This document shows positions 54,712 to 64,000 of a stretch of DNA of 64,000 nt, in pieces; positions within the stretch are counted from its first letter, which is position 1, and each line of letters starts with the position of its first letter. The stretch covers positions 3,472,001 through 3,536,000 of the forward strand of contig VCCP01000001.1 in NCBI GenBank assembly GCA_005765155.1, read 5' to 3'. A program made the position numbers and the translations under genes. A model generated the notes under the pieces. It did no database searches. It saw nothing but the letters and a program-made list of their open reading frames with translations, and was not told the DNA's origin. This DNA comes from Zelopaecilomyces penicillatus. Taxonomy: Eukaryota > Ascomycota > Sordariomycetes > Hypocreales > Pseudodiploosporaceae.

Positions 54712-56103
54712 TTACACAGGAACGTTAGTGAAGAGGTATGACACCGATTCGCCGTTGTGAGTCCTTCGAATAGCCTAATAAATCGAGTGAGCCGGTAGAA
54801 CTTATTTGCAAGCGTCTGATGAATATGCATACCTCGGCCAGTGTCCCTGACACATCGATAACCTTCAATTTCGGACATCGATCGACCTTGTCGCCAACTG
54901 TGCAGCATTCTGTGATCAGCAACGTCGCACAAATATAACTTACGGAATTGACAATCCGACATGCAGTCATGCACGAAGAATGTGAGCATCTGGTGACTTA
55001 CGTGGAACAGCTGTTTGGAGTTAGCATTGGCTTCAACAATTTAGCTAGGGTTTGAGTAGGACATACTATTTGTGACAACGAGGCCAGACAAACACGACTG
55101 GTTGATCGTCTCAATGGCCTTACCACTGAGAATGCCATGCGTGACAATAGCATACACTTTCTTGGCGCCGTGCTGCTCAAGTGTTTCCGCTGCCTTGGCG
55201 AGCTAGGAGTGAAATGAAGTCAGCATTCGGCTTACAATGGCGCCTCGGAGTGCGCATTCATCAGGAACTTACTGTTCCACAGGTATCGGCCATGTCGTCC
55301 ACGAGAATGGCGACTTTGTCCTGAACATCACCAACGAGCACCATGCGGCCAACAACATTAGGTCGCGGCCGTTCCTTGTGAATAAGTGCAAAGGCTGTGT
55401 TCAGGCGATCTGCAATCGAAGTTGCTCGCTTGGCGCCACCGGCATCAGGCGACACAATAACGCAGTTCTCGACACTCAGGTTTTCACGAATCCAGCGCAG
55501 GACAGAGGGCTCTGCATACAGGTTGTCTACCGGAACATTGAAAAAGCCCTGGATTTGAGAGGCATGCAAGTCCATGGTAATTACATGATTCTAGTGACAG
55601 TGTTAGAGGATATGGCTCTGAGGCACCTGCAGGAGCTGAGTGGACATACGCAGCCTGACACCTGTAGCATGTTTGCAATGAGCTTCGCGCTGATGGGGGC
55701 GCGAGACTTGTCCTTCTTGTCTTGGCGCGCGTACGGAAAGTTGGGGATAACTGCCGTGATACGTCTGGCCGAGGCTGTCCGGCAGGCGTGAACCATGATG
55801 AGCAGCTCCATCAGGCCATCGTTGACATCACCAGGCGCAGTTGACTGAAGGATGAAGACATCCTCATCTCGGACAGACTCGCCAATGGACACACTTGTCT
55901 CCTGATTCGAGTAGTTGAGGCTCATGGTGTTGGCAATATTAATGCCCAGTCTACTGCGGGATCAGCCCAGGCCCAACCCAGCGAGTCAAGAGTGCTTCAT
56001 GAAGCACAACATTCTCACAACTCCCCTGGACATACCGGTGAGCAACCTTGCTACTGAGTCCCGGATGGGAGCTCCCCGAGATGAGCTTGATTTCGTTGGC
56101 CAT
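54712..56103 (-). CDS. PRS: ribose-phosphate pyrophosphokinase (PRPP synthetase)
   Basis: It makes phosphoribosyl pyrophosphate from ribose 5-phosphate and ATP for nucleotides, His and Trp. Seven exons, 56036-56103, 55650-55950, 55273-55590, 55067-55202, 55002-55010, 54833-54897 and 54712-54774, total 960 bases, so 319 residues, the normal length. Motifs are intact: ATP-site FPYARQDKKDKSRAPISAK, metal-site DLHASQIQGFF, the hinge VSPDAGGAKRA, and the PRPP loop VAILVDDMADTCGT. The fifth exon is only 9 bases and encodes V-P within TVPLGDKVDRCPKLKVIDV, a run conserved in the family. An alternative upstream ATG at 56115 would add four residues. Fungi have several PRS paralogs and I cannot say which this is. 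Confidence 0.93.
55002..55010 (-). other. PRS: 9-base microexon of the PRPP synthetase gene
   Basis: CTGTTCCAC, flanked by AACAG and GTAAGT. It supplies the bases for T-V-P-L in VTNTVPLGDK, otherwise missing. The neighbouring introns are 55011-55066 and 54898-55001. Confidence 0.8.
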
Positions 56104-57132
56104 TTGATCCAGCATTGTAGTGGTAGAATGGAGGCGGGGGCCGAAGAATAGACAGCAGAGAAGAACTTTCAACGGCAAGATTTTATGCAGGTAGCGGCGG
56201 ATGTGACGAGATGTCTCAGCCTGGTGCAGACACACACAACAGAGTCGCCACTGGAGTCTGTGATAGCTATTACTGACAAACAAATCTCATGGAATGAATG
56301 TTCGAAGTTTGCTCGCTCGGATTTCTTTTTTAAGCCTCAATGGAGCAAAAACGCCATCCCCAGATTCTCTGCCACCGCCAGCCGGCAAACTTAATATGGC
56401 TGGCCATAGCGACAATCGGCACTGGACGAGTCATGTGACGTACACGGTACATCTGTCATTGCGCGGGTTTCGGTAATACGGTACGTACAGTGGATAACAC
56501 AGGTTTACACCGTTGACGTCGGAACTTCCAGGGTTCGGGTTAGTTCTTCGGTTTATTGTTTCTCTTTCGAAACTTCTCATCTCGAAACGATAATACCACA
56601 CAATATTCTAGAAGATGAAGCCGACACCGTTGGATACACTTTTTCCGGATACGTATTCCGATTGCAGGCATCAATCTATTAATCACGAGTTGTAGGCTCC
56701 GTCAAACTACAGCATTTGCACGGCCCGCCAGGAGCTGGGCGCCTTGTCATTCGACACCAGGCGGCGTCGGGGAGTGGCGGATTAAACTGACTTGAGGCCG
56801 CTTTATTACCAGTAATATCCCGTCGCTCACTGCCGCCCAATCCAAGCCATTATGGCGCCAATGGTGGCAAGCATCCAATTCTTCAACACTCTCTCTCTTC
56901 ATACCTCACCTCAGCTTCCTCTCTATTGGGGCAAAAATGTTCGACGACTGGCCAGCCATCACGAATCATCGAAGCTCAGACTTCAGCACGTGATTGCCTT
57001 TACCTACAGCCAGCTTGCATCAGACACCTCGGCGGCACGACGCTTGGGAGACAAGCCGTCTTTATCTAAACTCCCCTTGTTTTTTTGTAGTTCAACTACT
57101 ACGCTATTAGAAGATTTGTCGACTATTTTAGC
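56104..57132. other. divergent promoter region PRPP synthetase / flavoprotein fusion
   Basis: About 1 kb; no gene supported. A CACGTG E-box-type palindrome occurs at 56987-56992. Confidence 0.4.
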
Positions 57133-58917
57133 ATGGCATCCTATCCGTCACTCTCACCACGTCTGACTTCAACAAAGTCGTCGTGCTCATCAGCTCTCTA
57201 TGAAATGCTGCCCCCACGCAGCCGGAAGCTTCACCTACTAGTTGGCTCTACCGGCCCACGAGATACCTCTTGGGCACAGGCACTCGTCGTACGGCTCTCC
57301 AAAAACACTGGAATAGAGACAAGAGCTATTGTGGACGATATAGTACCAAGATTAACCCAAACAATAATTGTAATGCAAAACTTTAGCCTGTCTCTGCGAC
57401 AGCGTGATCGAGCCGACGATGTTGAATTTTACAGACAGCAGGCCTTTGACTTGGTAGAGTGGGCAGATATCTTGGTCTGCGTCCCATTGGACGCTGATGG
57501 GATAGCAAAGATGCTGGCAGGCTTTGCAGACACGTTTCTAGGTGAGGTGTTGAGGGGATGGGATTCGCAGAAAAACGTGGTCCTAGTGCCAGGCATGAGC
57601 ACCCACATGTGGTCGAGCGCAACGACAAAACGTCAGTTGAACAAGTTGCGTAGAAAATGGAACTGGGTCAGGGTCATCACGCCAATACTATGGCACTATG
57701 AGGGGTCCCCGAATCCGAAAAAAGTGCCGAGTTGGAATGGCTTTAACGAAGTGCTGGGGATTGTTACAAACCAGGCAGACTTGCTGAGGCTTGGCCACGA
57801 CGTCGAAGTTGCAAAGGGGGTAGTCGCAATCTCTGATCTTGGCTCCAAGATTGAGTCAAAACTACCACCCGAAATATGGACGCTCATCCTGGATCATGCT
57901 GGAGATTGGGAACTAGCCAAAGCATTGGGCATATATACCAACCTGCCAGTGCCACCAATATGGGCTCTGCAGCCCAGAGACACAGATGGCCCGATCAAGG
58001 CCTACGAATATGAACTTGAATGGGCTGTTCTGGCTGGCAATTGTGCTACCATATGCCAAAAGCTGTCAAATTCACCGCCCGACTTTAGTTACCTGCCTGC
58101 ACTGGTTGTCAAGCTCGTGATTCGGTTTGCTCTCATAGAGGTGTTGGAATACCTGGAAGCAAATCGTCCAGATCTGTTCAAGGCGTTTGATGGGACCACA
58201 CTTTCCACCAAGGCATCTTCATTCTACCCACGAACCGACGTTCTTGACTTTTGGAGAAAAAGTCAATGGTTTAGGGACAGGCACACGTATGACATAGAGG
58301 CAGTTGACGGCGCATCCAAACATGGTCACGTACGCGTTCTTGACTGGTGGTGGCGACAGTCTGGATTACCCCTCAGGTACACAGAAGCCGCCTTGGAACA
58401 AGCCAGCGGAAGGGGTCATCTCCTCGTCTTGGAATGGTGGCGCAACGCCGCCGCCAAGGACGAAAGCATCGTCCTTCGACCTGGACGCTCTATCCTCTGG
58501 GCAACGCAGTACGGCCAAGCCAACGTGCTGAAATGGTGGGAAACCTCGGGCATCCCCATCGCACACGGCGATGCGGTCACCAAAATGGCCAGCCGCTGGG
58601 GCCAGGTCGACGTTCTCGAAACCTGGCGCCGGCTCAAGGGAGATGGTAACCTCATTTTCGACGCCGATGTCCTCATCACAGCTACTGGACACCAGCACGT
58701 CGGCGTTCTCGAGTGGTGGCGCCGGTTCGCACACGGAGAACTACACGGCATGGAAAAGGGCCGAGGCCCGCTCGTCGAATTCAGAGCGTGTGATATTGAG
58801 GATGCCCTCGAAGACGGCATCGGTGCGGACGGCGGGAAAGTCCGGCAGTGGTGGGCGCGGAACGGATTGGATCCGTGGGCGAGAAATGAGGAATGGCTAA
58901 CGACGAGACGTTTGTGA
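57133..58917 (+). CDS. HFCD flavoprotein / F-box-like / ankyrin-like fusion protein
   Basis: An intronless gene of 594 residues. Residues about 33-217 form a flavoprotein domain of the HFCD type (PPC decarboxylase / Hal3 / Dfp): LHLLVGSTGPRDTSW, ADILVCVPLDADGIAKMLAG, FLGEVLRGWDSQKNVVLVPG and MSTHMW, the last corresponding to the P-x-M-N-T-x-M-W motif of FMN-binding PPCDC. The PPCDC catalytic Cys (CGD region) is replaced by LWHYEGS, so decarboxylase activity is unlikely. An F-box-like LPPEIWTLILDHAGDWELAK follows at about 244. The C-terminal part has at least five ankyrin-like repeats of G-H-x-x-V-L-x-W-W pattern (VLDWWWRQSG, VLEWWRNAA, VLKWWETSG, VLETWRRL, VLEWWRRFA), ending near residue 570. 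Function is unknown; the combination suggests a regulatory or ubiquitin-ligase adaptor role, which is inference. Confidence 0.8.
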   Translation: MASYPSLSPRLTSTKSSCSSALYEMLPPRSRKLHLLVGSTGPRDTSWAQALVVRLSKNTGIETRAIVDDIVPRLTQTIIVMQNFSLSLRQRDRADDVEFYRQQAFDLVEWADILVCVPLDADGIAKMLAGFADTFLGEVLRGWDSQKNVVLVPGMSTHMWSSATTKRQLNKLRRKWNWVRVITPILWHYEGSPNPKKVPSWNGFNEVLGIVTNQADLLRLGHDVEVAKGVVAISDLGSKIESKLPPEIWTLILDHAGDWELAKALGIYTNLPVPPIWALQPRDTDGPIKAYEYELEWAVLAGNCATICQKLSNSPPDFSYLPALVVKLVIRFALIEVLEYLEANRPDLFKAFDGTTLSTKASSFYPRTDVLDFWRKSQWFRDRHTYDIEAVDGASKHGHVRVLDWWWRQSGLPLRYTEAALEQASGRGHLLVLEWWRNAAAKDESIVLRPGRSILWATQYGQANVLKWWETSGIPIAHGDAVTKMASRWGQVDVLETWRRLKGDGNLIFDADVLITATGHQHVGVLEWWRRFAHGELHGMEKGRGPLVEFRACDIEDALEDGIGADGGKVRQWWARNGLDPWARNEEWLTTRRL

Positions 58918-59399
58918 TGTTTTTTTTTTAAAAAAAATCTTCGCCCTTTTTTTTCTTCTTCAAATGCGATTATGAACGGAAAAGGGTTCCTGATTCTTTG
59001 TTTTCTGGGGAGCAATGGGCCAAAAAGGGGTTTGGCGTAAAGATTTTGGGCATTTCAGCGTGGTACTGGTAGTTTAAGTTTGGGTGTTAACTTTAGACCA
59101 GTAATGCTTGGGTAAAAAGCAATACGAAGGGCATGGTGATGTATTTTAATCAGTTGAAGCTAATTGGAATATAGTAGCTTAAGTCAGGTGTGATGAGATT
59201 AACTGCTTACTAGCTATAAGCTTAATACACCTCATTCGACGGTCCATACGTCTCTACTTTTCACGCCCAATTCTCATGCACAGTTGAATCAATAAATACG
59301 GAAACAGCTTTACATCACCCAATGAACAAGTTGTAAAGAGGAACCAGCTTCTTTTATTTGTGCGTTATACATCATCATCTCATTTCTCCCATGCATCTT

Positions 59400-59453
<54 letters not shown>

Positions 59454-59910
59454 ATATACATCCCATTCCGTGTCCCCCAACTGGTTTATAAACATATATT
59501 CCTTCGCCCATTTCCCCTTGCATTCTCTATACACCCCGCAAATGCTGGTTTTGTAAAGGGTGATAAATAAAAAAAAGATAATAGTTTTTAAAATGAAAAA
59601 AGAAAGATGAAAGAAAAATAAGAAGAAAATAAATAAAAAAATCAGAGGTACTCGAACAAGGCCGTTATAGACCTCCTCAAAAGGGTATCAACGCTCATCT
59701 TGCACAAAAGCTAGACGTGTAATGTTTGTCATCCAAAGAATTACGCAGGGGAGCCGAGAAAAGGTGGTTGTGCTTTGTTGGTCTTCCACCTCGTCCGGCC
59801 CCCGGTGTTTTTTTGCCTTCACCATTGGCTTCGCTTTTTGTAAATGAAAAATCTTCAAAACGTGCCAGATTCAGGGGACGGTTTGTTTTTAGTATCCGCC
59901 TTTCCCCTTT
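58918..59910. other. intergenic with GT microsatellite
   Basis: Convergent spacer of about 1 kb. It begins with a T/A homopolymer junction (about 58920-58938), contains the GT repeat and is A-rich near 59565-59640. No gene is supported. Confidence 0.6.
59402..59451. repeat. (GT)25 dinucleotide microsatellite
   Basis: Twenty-five uninterrupted GT units; likely polymorphic between strains. Confidence 0.97.
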
Positions 59911-62900
59911 CTAGGCCACACCAACACCGCCATCTTCCAGCGTCTCATCCCATCCGGCCGTCTGCAGCAGCCATTCTCCGGTTCGCTCTTTGACGTTCTT
60001 CACGGTTTCTCCGAGCGAGCTGTGCCACTGATCTTGCACCACGCGGACCTTTTCCTTGAGTTCTTCTGTCAGCCGTCGGCCTTCAACTTGTCGCATGCGT
60101 CCCGCCCGATCTTCTCGCTGGGATGGAGAAATGGGAGTGCCGTCCGCCTCAGCCAACTGGGTTGCCAGCACGCGCGCTTTGGCGTTGACCACTGCCTCTT
60201 TTACCTCGTGGAGAAGGCACAGCTGGTTCGTATGAGCTTCAATGAATTGATAGGTGCTCTTCTCAGCATGAAGCAGCAGACTGTATAGATACTGTAGCGG
60301 ATGGTCGTGATAAGCTGGATTTTCATCAAACTCTGAAATGGGAATCTGGATGCCAAATCCTCCAAGAGTCATCGGAATGTTGTCCAACAAGCGGCACAGT
60401 GGTGGTGCAATGTCCCAGAAAGCAGAGAGCTGCAGCTCAATACCATGTGCCACTGCTTCGTCCATCACGGAGCGGAATTCTCGCGCCCGATTCAGCACCT
60501 CATTCGCAAATGCGTATTCACGCTTGCCGGCGTCTTCTGCGAAAAATGCCTCTGCCGACTTCAACTTTGCAGCATTGCCCGCAAGACGATACGGAGTGAG
60601 CACTACTTCGCGATAGCGATGGTTTCGATCCGAGAGCAGATCATAAATAGCCCGGTGCAGAGACTCCCGCTGTTCAAATATCCATTTGAGCAGTGTCAAC
60701 TTCTCAAGCAGCTCCGGCCTATCATCTCCTTCCTCTTGAGGCATATCCGCGTCTGTCTCGTCGTTATCAAATAAATGCCGGGCCAGGTCGTCAAACAGAT
60801 CAGTGGCGCAATTAATTCTCTTTGTGAGAAGGTTGTTGAGTGGCACAATTACTTGGTTCTGGAACTGCTCATACTCGGTCTTCTCTAGTTCCTTCTTCTT
60901 ATCCTTTTCCTGCTCCTGGAAGTCCGACTCGATAGCGGCTGCGTCGGAGTAGCTAAGATTTCCAGAGTTGATCTCTCTCTGCAGGTTTATCCGTAATGAT
61001 TGTCGCCTTTCAGCAGTTGCTGTGGAAAACTCTTCGCGGCGCTTTGAGCTGCTTAATGCAAATATCTCCTTAGCAGTCTCAATTTCAGACAGTTCGCTCA
61101 ATGCTCGCACAGAAGTGCGGATTGATAGCAGTTCCGGATGACTGTTGTTCACGGCCGGGTGATGTCGTGGGTATGGCGGTGGCAATGTTACAAGACGTGA
61201 GACATCCAGAAGCCCCTGTGTACTTGATGCAGGAGATGAACTGGAAGTCATGGACAGGCCCGACTGTCTAAGGCGCTGTGGGGTTGAAGATAAGCTGTCG
61301 TCATGCCATCCAGTCTTTTCGGGAGGATACTCAGAAGATGACCCCTGCTCGCTCGTCGAACAATACACTGCCGAGCCTTGATCTGTGTCATACCACTGAT
61401 CTTTGGGAACACCCATATACTTGGACTCGCGCTTCGACCGCTCAAAGGCTCCTCGAGAAGGATCACCCTGTGAATCAGACTCCCACCATCTGCTGGGGGG
61501 TCTTCCACGAGAGCTGCCATTCTCGTAGTTGTCGCTCACACTCATACTCAGGATTGGAGAGAGCGATGGCATGTAGTTATTAGTATTAGCACCCCAATTT
61601 GCCATCTGAAGGCCTCCCGGTGATAATTTGGCAGAGGTAGGGGCAGAGTTGGACAAGCCTTCGCCAAGATTATTGGAGCTTATAGAGCCATTGTGGGACC
61701 GATTTGGATCTGTGGATGCTGGAGTCCACTCTTCTTGTGAGGCGCCAGATTCCCTTCTCATCGTCACCATGGGCCGGAAAAGATCTCGTGTCAGGTCAAA
61801 GATTTCAGATCCCATAACCCCTATAGCAGAAGAATATCGCTCCCGTCGGATCCTAGATTCATTTACAATAAAATCAGCGAAGAGGCGAACGCGATCGGCA
61901 TCGGTGGCGGCGGCGGATTCCTTCATAGCAAAGACCTGATATCTCTCAATGGTTCCAATCGCAAACTCGGTGGCATTTTGGTTAACAACAGTCTGTTTGG
62001 TTAACGGAACAGCTGCAGACTTTTGTGGATGAGGAGACCCGCGAAGTCGCGAGCTAGAGGCGGAGCGAATCTGTGGCGGCGGAGTTGGCAGTGCCTTTGG
62101 GACTGTTGACTGGGAGCTGCCTGATGGCTGAACAGATATGATGGGATATGGGGAAAAGGGGGGTGTGGCTGTCTCATGCTGCGAGAACTTGGCAGAGTCA
62201 AGAGCGCGGGGGGTCGAGTGGTACGAATCATAGTTTCTTGACGAATCTCCGGTATGAGGAAGATCTGGTCGTTTTCCAGCACTGCGGGGTGTGGACTTTG
62301 ACATGCCAAGCTGGGCTGGGACTACTATATCCGATATTTGGCGAGGATGCATCATTTCATCGATGGACCCGCTTGAATCAGGCCGGCTACGACTCTCAGT
62401 CCGTCTTTGCAGAATTGTCTTGTCGTGGCGCACAGCCTTGGCTCGATTTAGACTGGATGATGAACCCAGCGGTTGTTCTACGAACTGATTAGGATCATTG
62501 GCGGTTGTTGTATCGATAGTCAGTGCGCGACCTCTGCCCGATTGGCTTGGTTGGGTATCGCTGTCAACCCAGTCGGCTGGTGTTGGTGGAACAGGTCCTA
62601 GGGCGGCAACACCAGTAGGGGGCGGTCGCCGAGTTGGTGGAGAAATGACGGGAACGGTCATCCTGTCAATGCTCTGTACGCTTTGTGATCTTGAGCCTGA
62701 GGGAGGAGGAGGCCCAGGAGGAGGTGGTGGCAGCGGCATGCCAGGTTCCCATCTTGAATGAGAAGCAGACCGAGAGCGGGCAGATGTTGGAGTGTCGATC
62801 GCGCCGGTAGAGGCAGCCCTCCGGGCGGACGGAGGGGCGGCTTGGGCGTTGACAGATGAGGCAGAGACGACTCGCTCTGGTTCCGGTGTATTGAAGGCGT

Positions 62901-63549
62901 TTGGTGCAGCGCTTCGTCTCGCTTGCGGTATCTGGTGATATGACTCCGGCGAACTCGACTGCTGGTCGGTGTCCCTCCGCCTATTCAACGATGCCAGGCC
63001 AAACAGACGTTCTCGGGACGATCCCCGACCTGTTGTGCCAGGCGGCGGGGGGAATGGGCGCGGCGGCGGCGGCTCTGGGGAAGATCGGTGGACAATCATT
63101 GAGGAGAGTCGCGATGGCGGCGGAGGGGTTGTGCCAACGACGTGGGCGTGTTCAAAGGCGGTGCTCACGGGTCGGACTTGTGGGTTCCTCCTCGGAGGGC
63201 TGTACGGCGGAGGCGGAAGTGCTGAAGCTTTGGAGAGTGTCAGCTATAGATTTCAAAGTAAACTAGCAGCAATTTTGAGTGTGAGATTCTCACTTTGAGT
63301 CTCTCCGACGGTAAATGGGACGGGTCGTTCTGCAGTCTGTATTTGTACCGGCGACGACACCCATTCCTGAGGATTGTACGGCTGGATGGCGCTGGCAGGA
63401 GTATGCGCCGACTGAACATGGGGCGATGCCATGGACAGGGCAGAAATAGGCGTGTTGATCTGGCTGTTGAAGCCAAAACCGCCCATGGCAGATGTCATGA
63501 GCGGATTAAGACCTTGGCGAAGCCGCGCAGGATCGCGGGGAGAAGACAT
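59911..63549 (-). CDS. large proline-rich fungal protein, unknown function
   Basis: Exons 63294-63549 and 59911-63221 join across a 72-base intron (GTGAGA / TTCAG) to 1188 residues. I do not recognise a named family. The N-terminal half is disordered and rich in Pro, Ser and Arg: PPPPYSPPRRNP, PEPPPPRPFPPPPG and PPPPPGPPPPSG are possible SH3/EVH1-type ligands. From about residue 490 a structured part begins (AIGTIERYQVFAMKESAAAT, FADFIVNESRIRRERY). The C-terminal third is helical and conserved-looking, with a coiled-coil stretch (QEQEKDKKKELEKTEYEQFQ) and compact motifs (AYHDHPLQYLYSLLLHAEKS, HEVKEAVVNAKARVL). No membrane segment or signal peptide is visible. A role as a cytosolic or cortical adaptor is possible but unproven. 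Confidence 0.82.
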
Positions 63550-64000
63550 GTTGGCTCACGCCTCCCCGTTGCGCCAAAGGGCCTGGACGCACGAGGTGGT
63601 GGCCGAGTCTGTCAGACGGGCGACTATGAATAGACACGGTCGGGACGGCAGGCGGGATGATAATCTTAGCTGGCTGCTGGGTGAGGCCCACGAGGCGATG
63701 TGAGACGGAAGCGCTGTTCGCTCCAAGGACGGGAGTGAGAGACAAGACAGACAGAGGGCATAGACGGAGACGGAGACGCCGGCCCCGGTAGGTAAACGGC
63801 CGCCTGCACACAAACGCAGCCACCGGTGGACTTGACCCAGATTGTGTTTGACCGTGGGGTCGGTCTTGGGACAGTGACGAGACAAGACGGACAGACGTCC
63901 TGGTGCGCTCAGACAGACAGGGCCGGAGAGGCTGGGGCCGGGGGGGGGAGGAGTGGGTGAGAAGCCTGAGAGGGGAGAAGCGGTGGTATCGACAGTAGCA
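63550..64000. other. upstream region at right edge
   Basis: Upstream of the proline-rich gene; purine-rich with repeated GACAGAC-like words. No gene is supported before the window ends. Confidence 0.4.

Overview
The window is nuclear DNA from a filamentous ascomycete (Pezizomycotina, most likely a sordariomycete). The evidence is many short spliceosomal introns (about 50-100 bases) with GTATGT/GTAAGT donors and CTAAC/CTGAC-like branch sites, an intron-containing tRNA-Ala, and fungal forms of housekeeping proteins. The main one is a GCN4/CPC1 regulator whose leader has the uORF layout known from Neurospora cpc-1. I cannot name genus or species. Exon models were assembled by hand from reading frame, splice signals and known family sequences.

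Left part (1-29 kb) is gene-rich. In order: the 3' end of an unknown gene (+), tRNA-Ala (+), a DUF1295 membrane protein (+), fructose-1,6-bisphosphatase (-), PEX11 (+), an SR splicing factor of the Srp2 type (-), the ER-vacuole tether Mdm1 (-), tRNA guanine-N7 methyltransferase Trm8 (-), a small membrane protein (+), homoserine dehydrogenase (-), a CCDC174-like protein (+), the amino-acid-starvation regulator CPC1 (+) and an oligopeptide transporter of the OPT family (-). Several of these touch carbon and amino-acid supply. Gluconeogenesis and peroxisome proliferation share one divergent intergenic region, and CPC1 sits close to a threonine/methionine pathway enzyme and a peptide importer.

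Middle part (29-39.9 kb) is a gene-poor stretch of almost 11 kb. It is AT-richer between about 34 and 38.9 kb and has small tandem repeats, homopolymer runs and one isolated AT-rich exon-like fragment. I recognised no transposase, terminal repeat or intact gene there. It is followed by secreted or surface genes: a GPI-anchored wall protein with a Thr/Glu/Asp repeat (+) and an unusual trypsin-fold protease (-).

Right part (45-64 kb) is again housekeeping-rich: a GNAT acetyltransferase (+), the tRNA 2'-O-methyltransferase Trm7 (-), the Golgi/endosome scaffold Mon2 (-), PRPP synthetase (-), a flavoprotein/F-box-like/ankyrin-like fusion (+) and a large proline-rich fungal protein of unknown function (-).

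Points most worth a second look: the CPC1 leader (two AUG uORFs inside a long in-frame non-AUG extension); a 6-base microexon in the SR gene and a 9-base microexon in the PRPP synthetase gene; a protease that lacks a propeptide and has Arg in place of the oxyanion-hole Gly; the flavoprotein fusion with no recognisable catalytic Cys; and candidate AcuK/AcuM- and Far-type sites between fbp1 and pex11.
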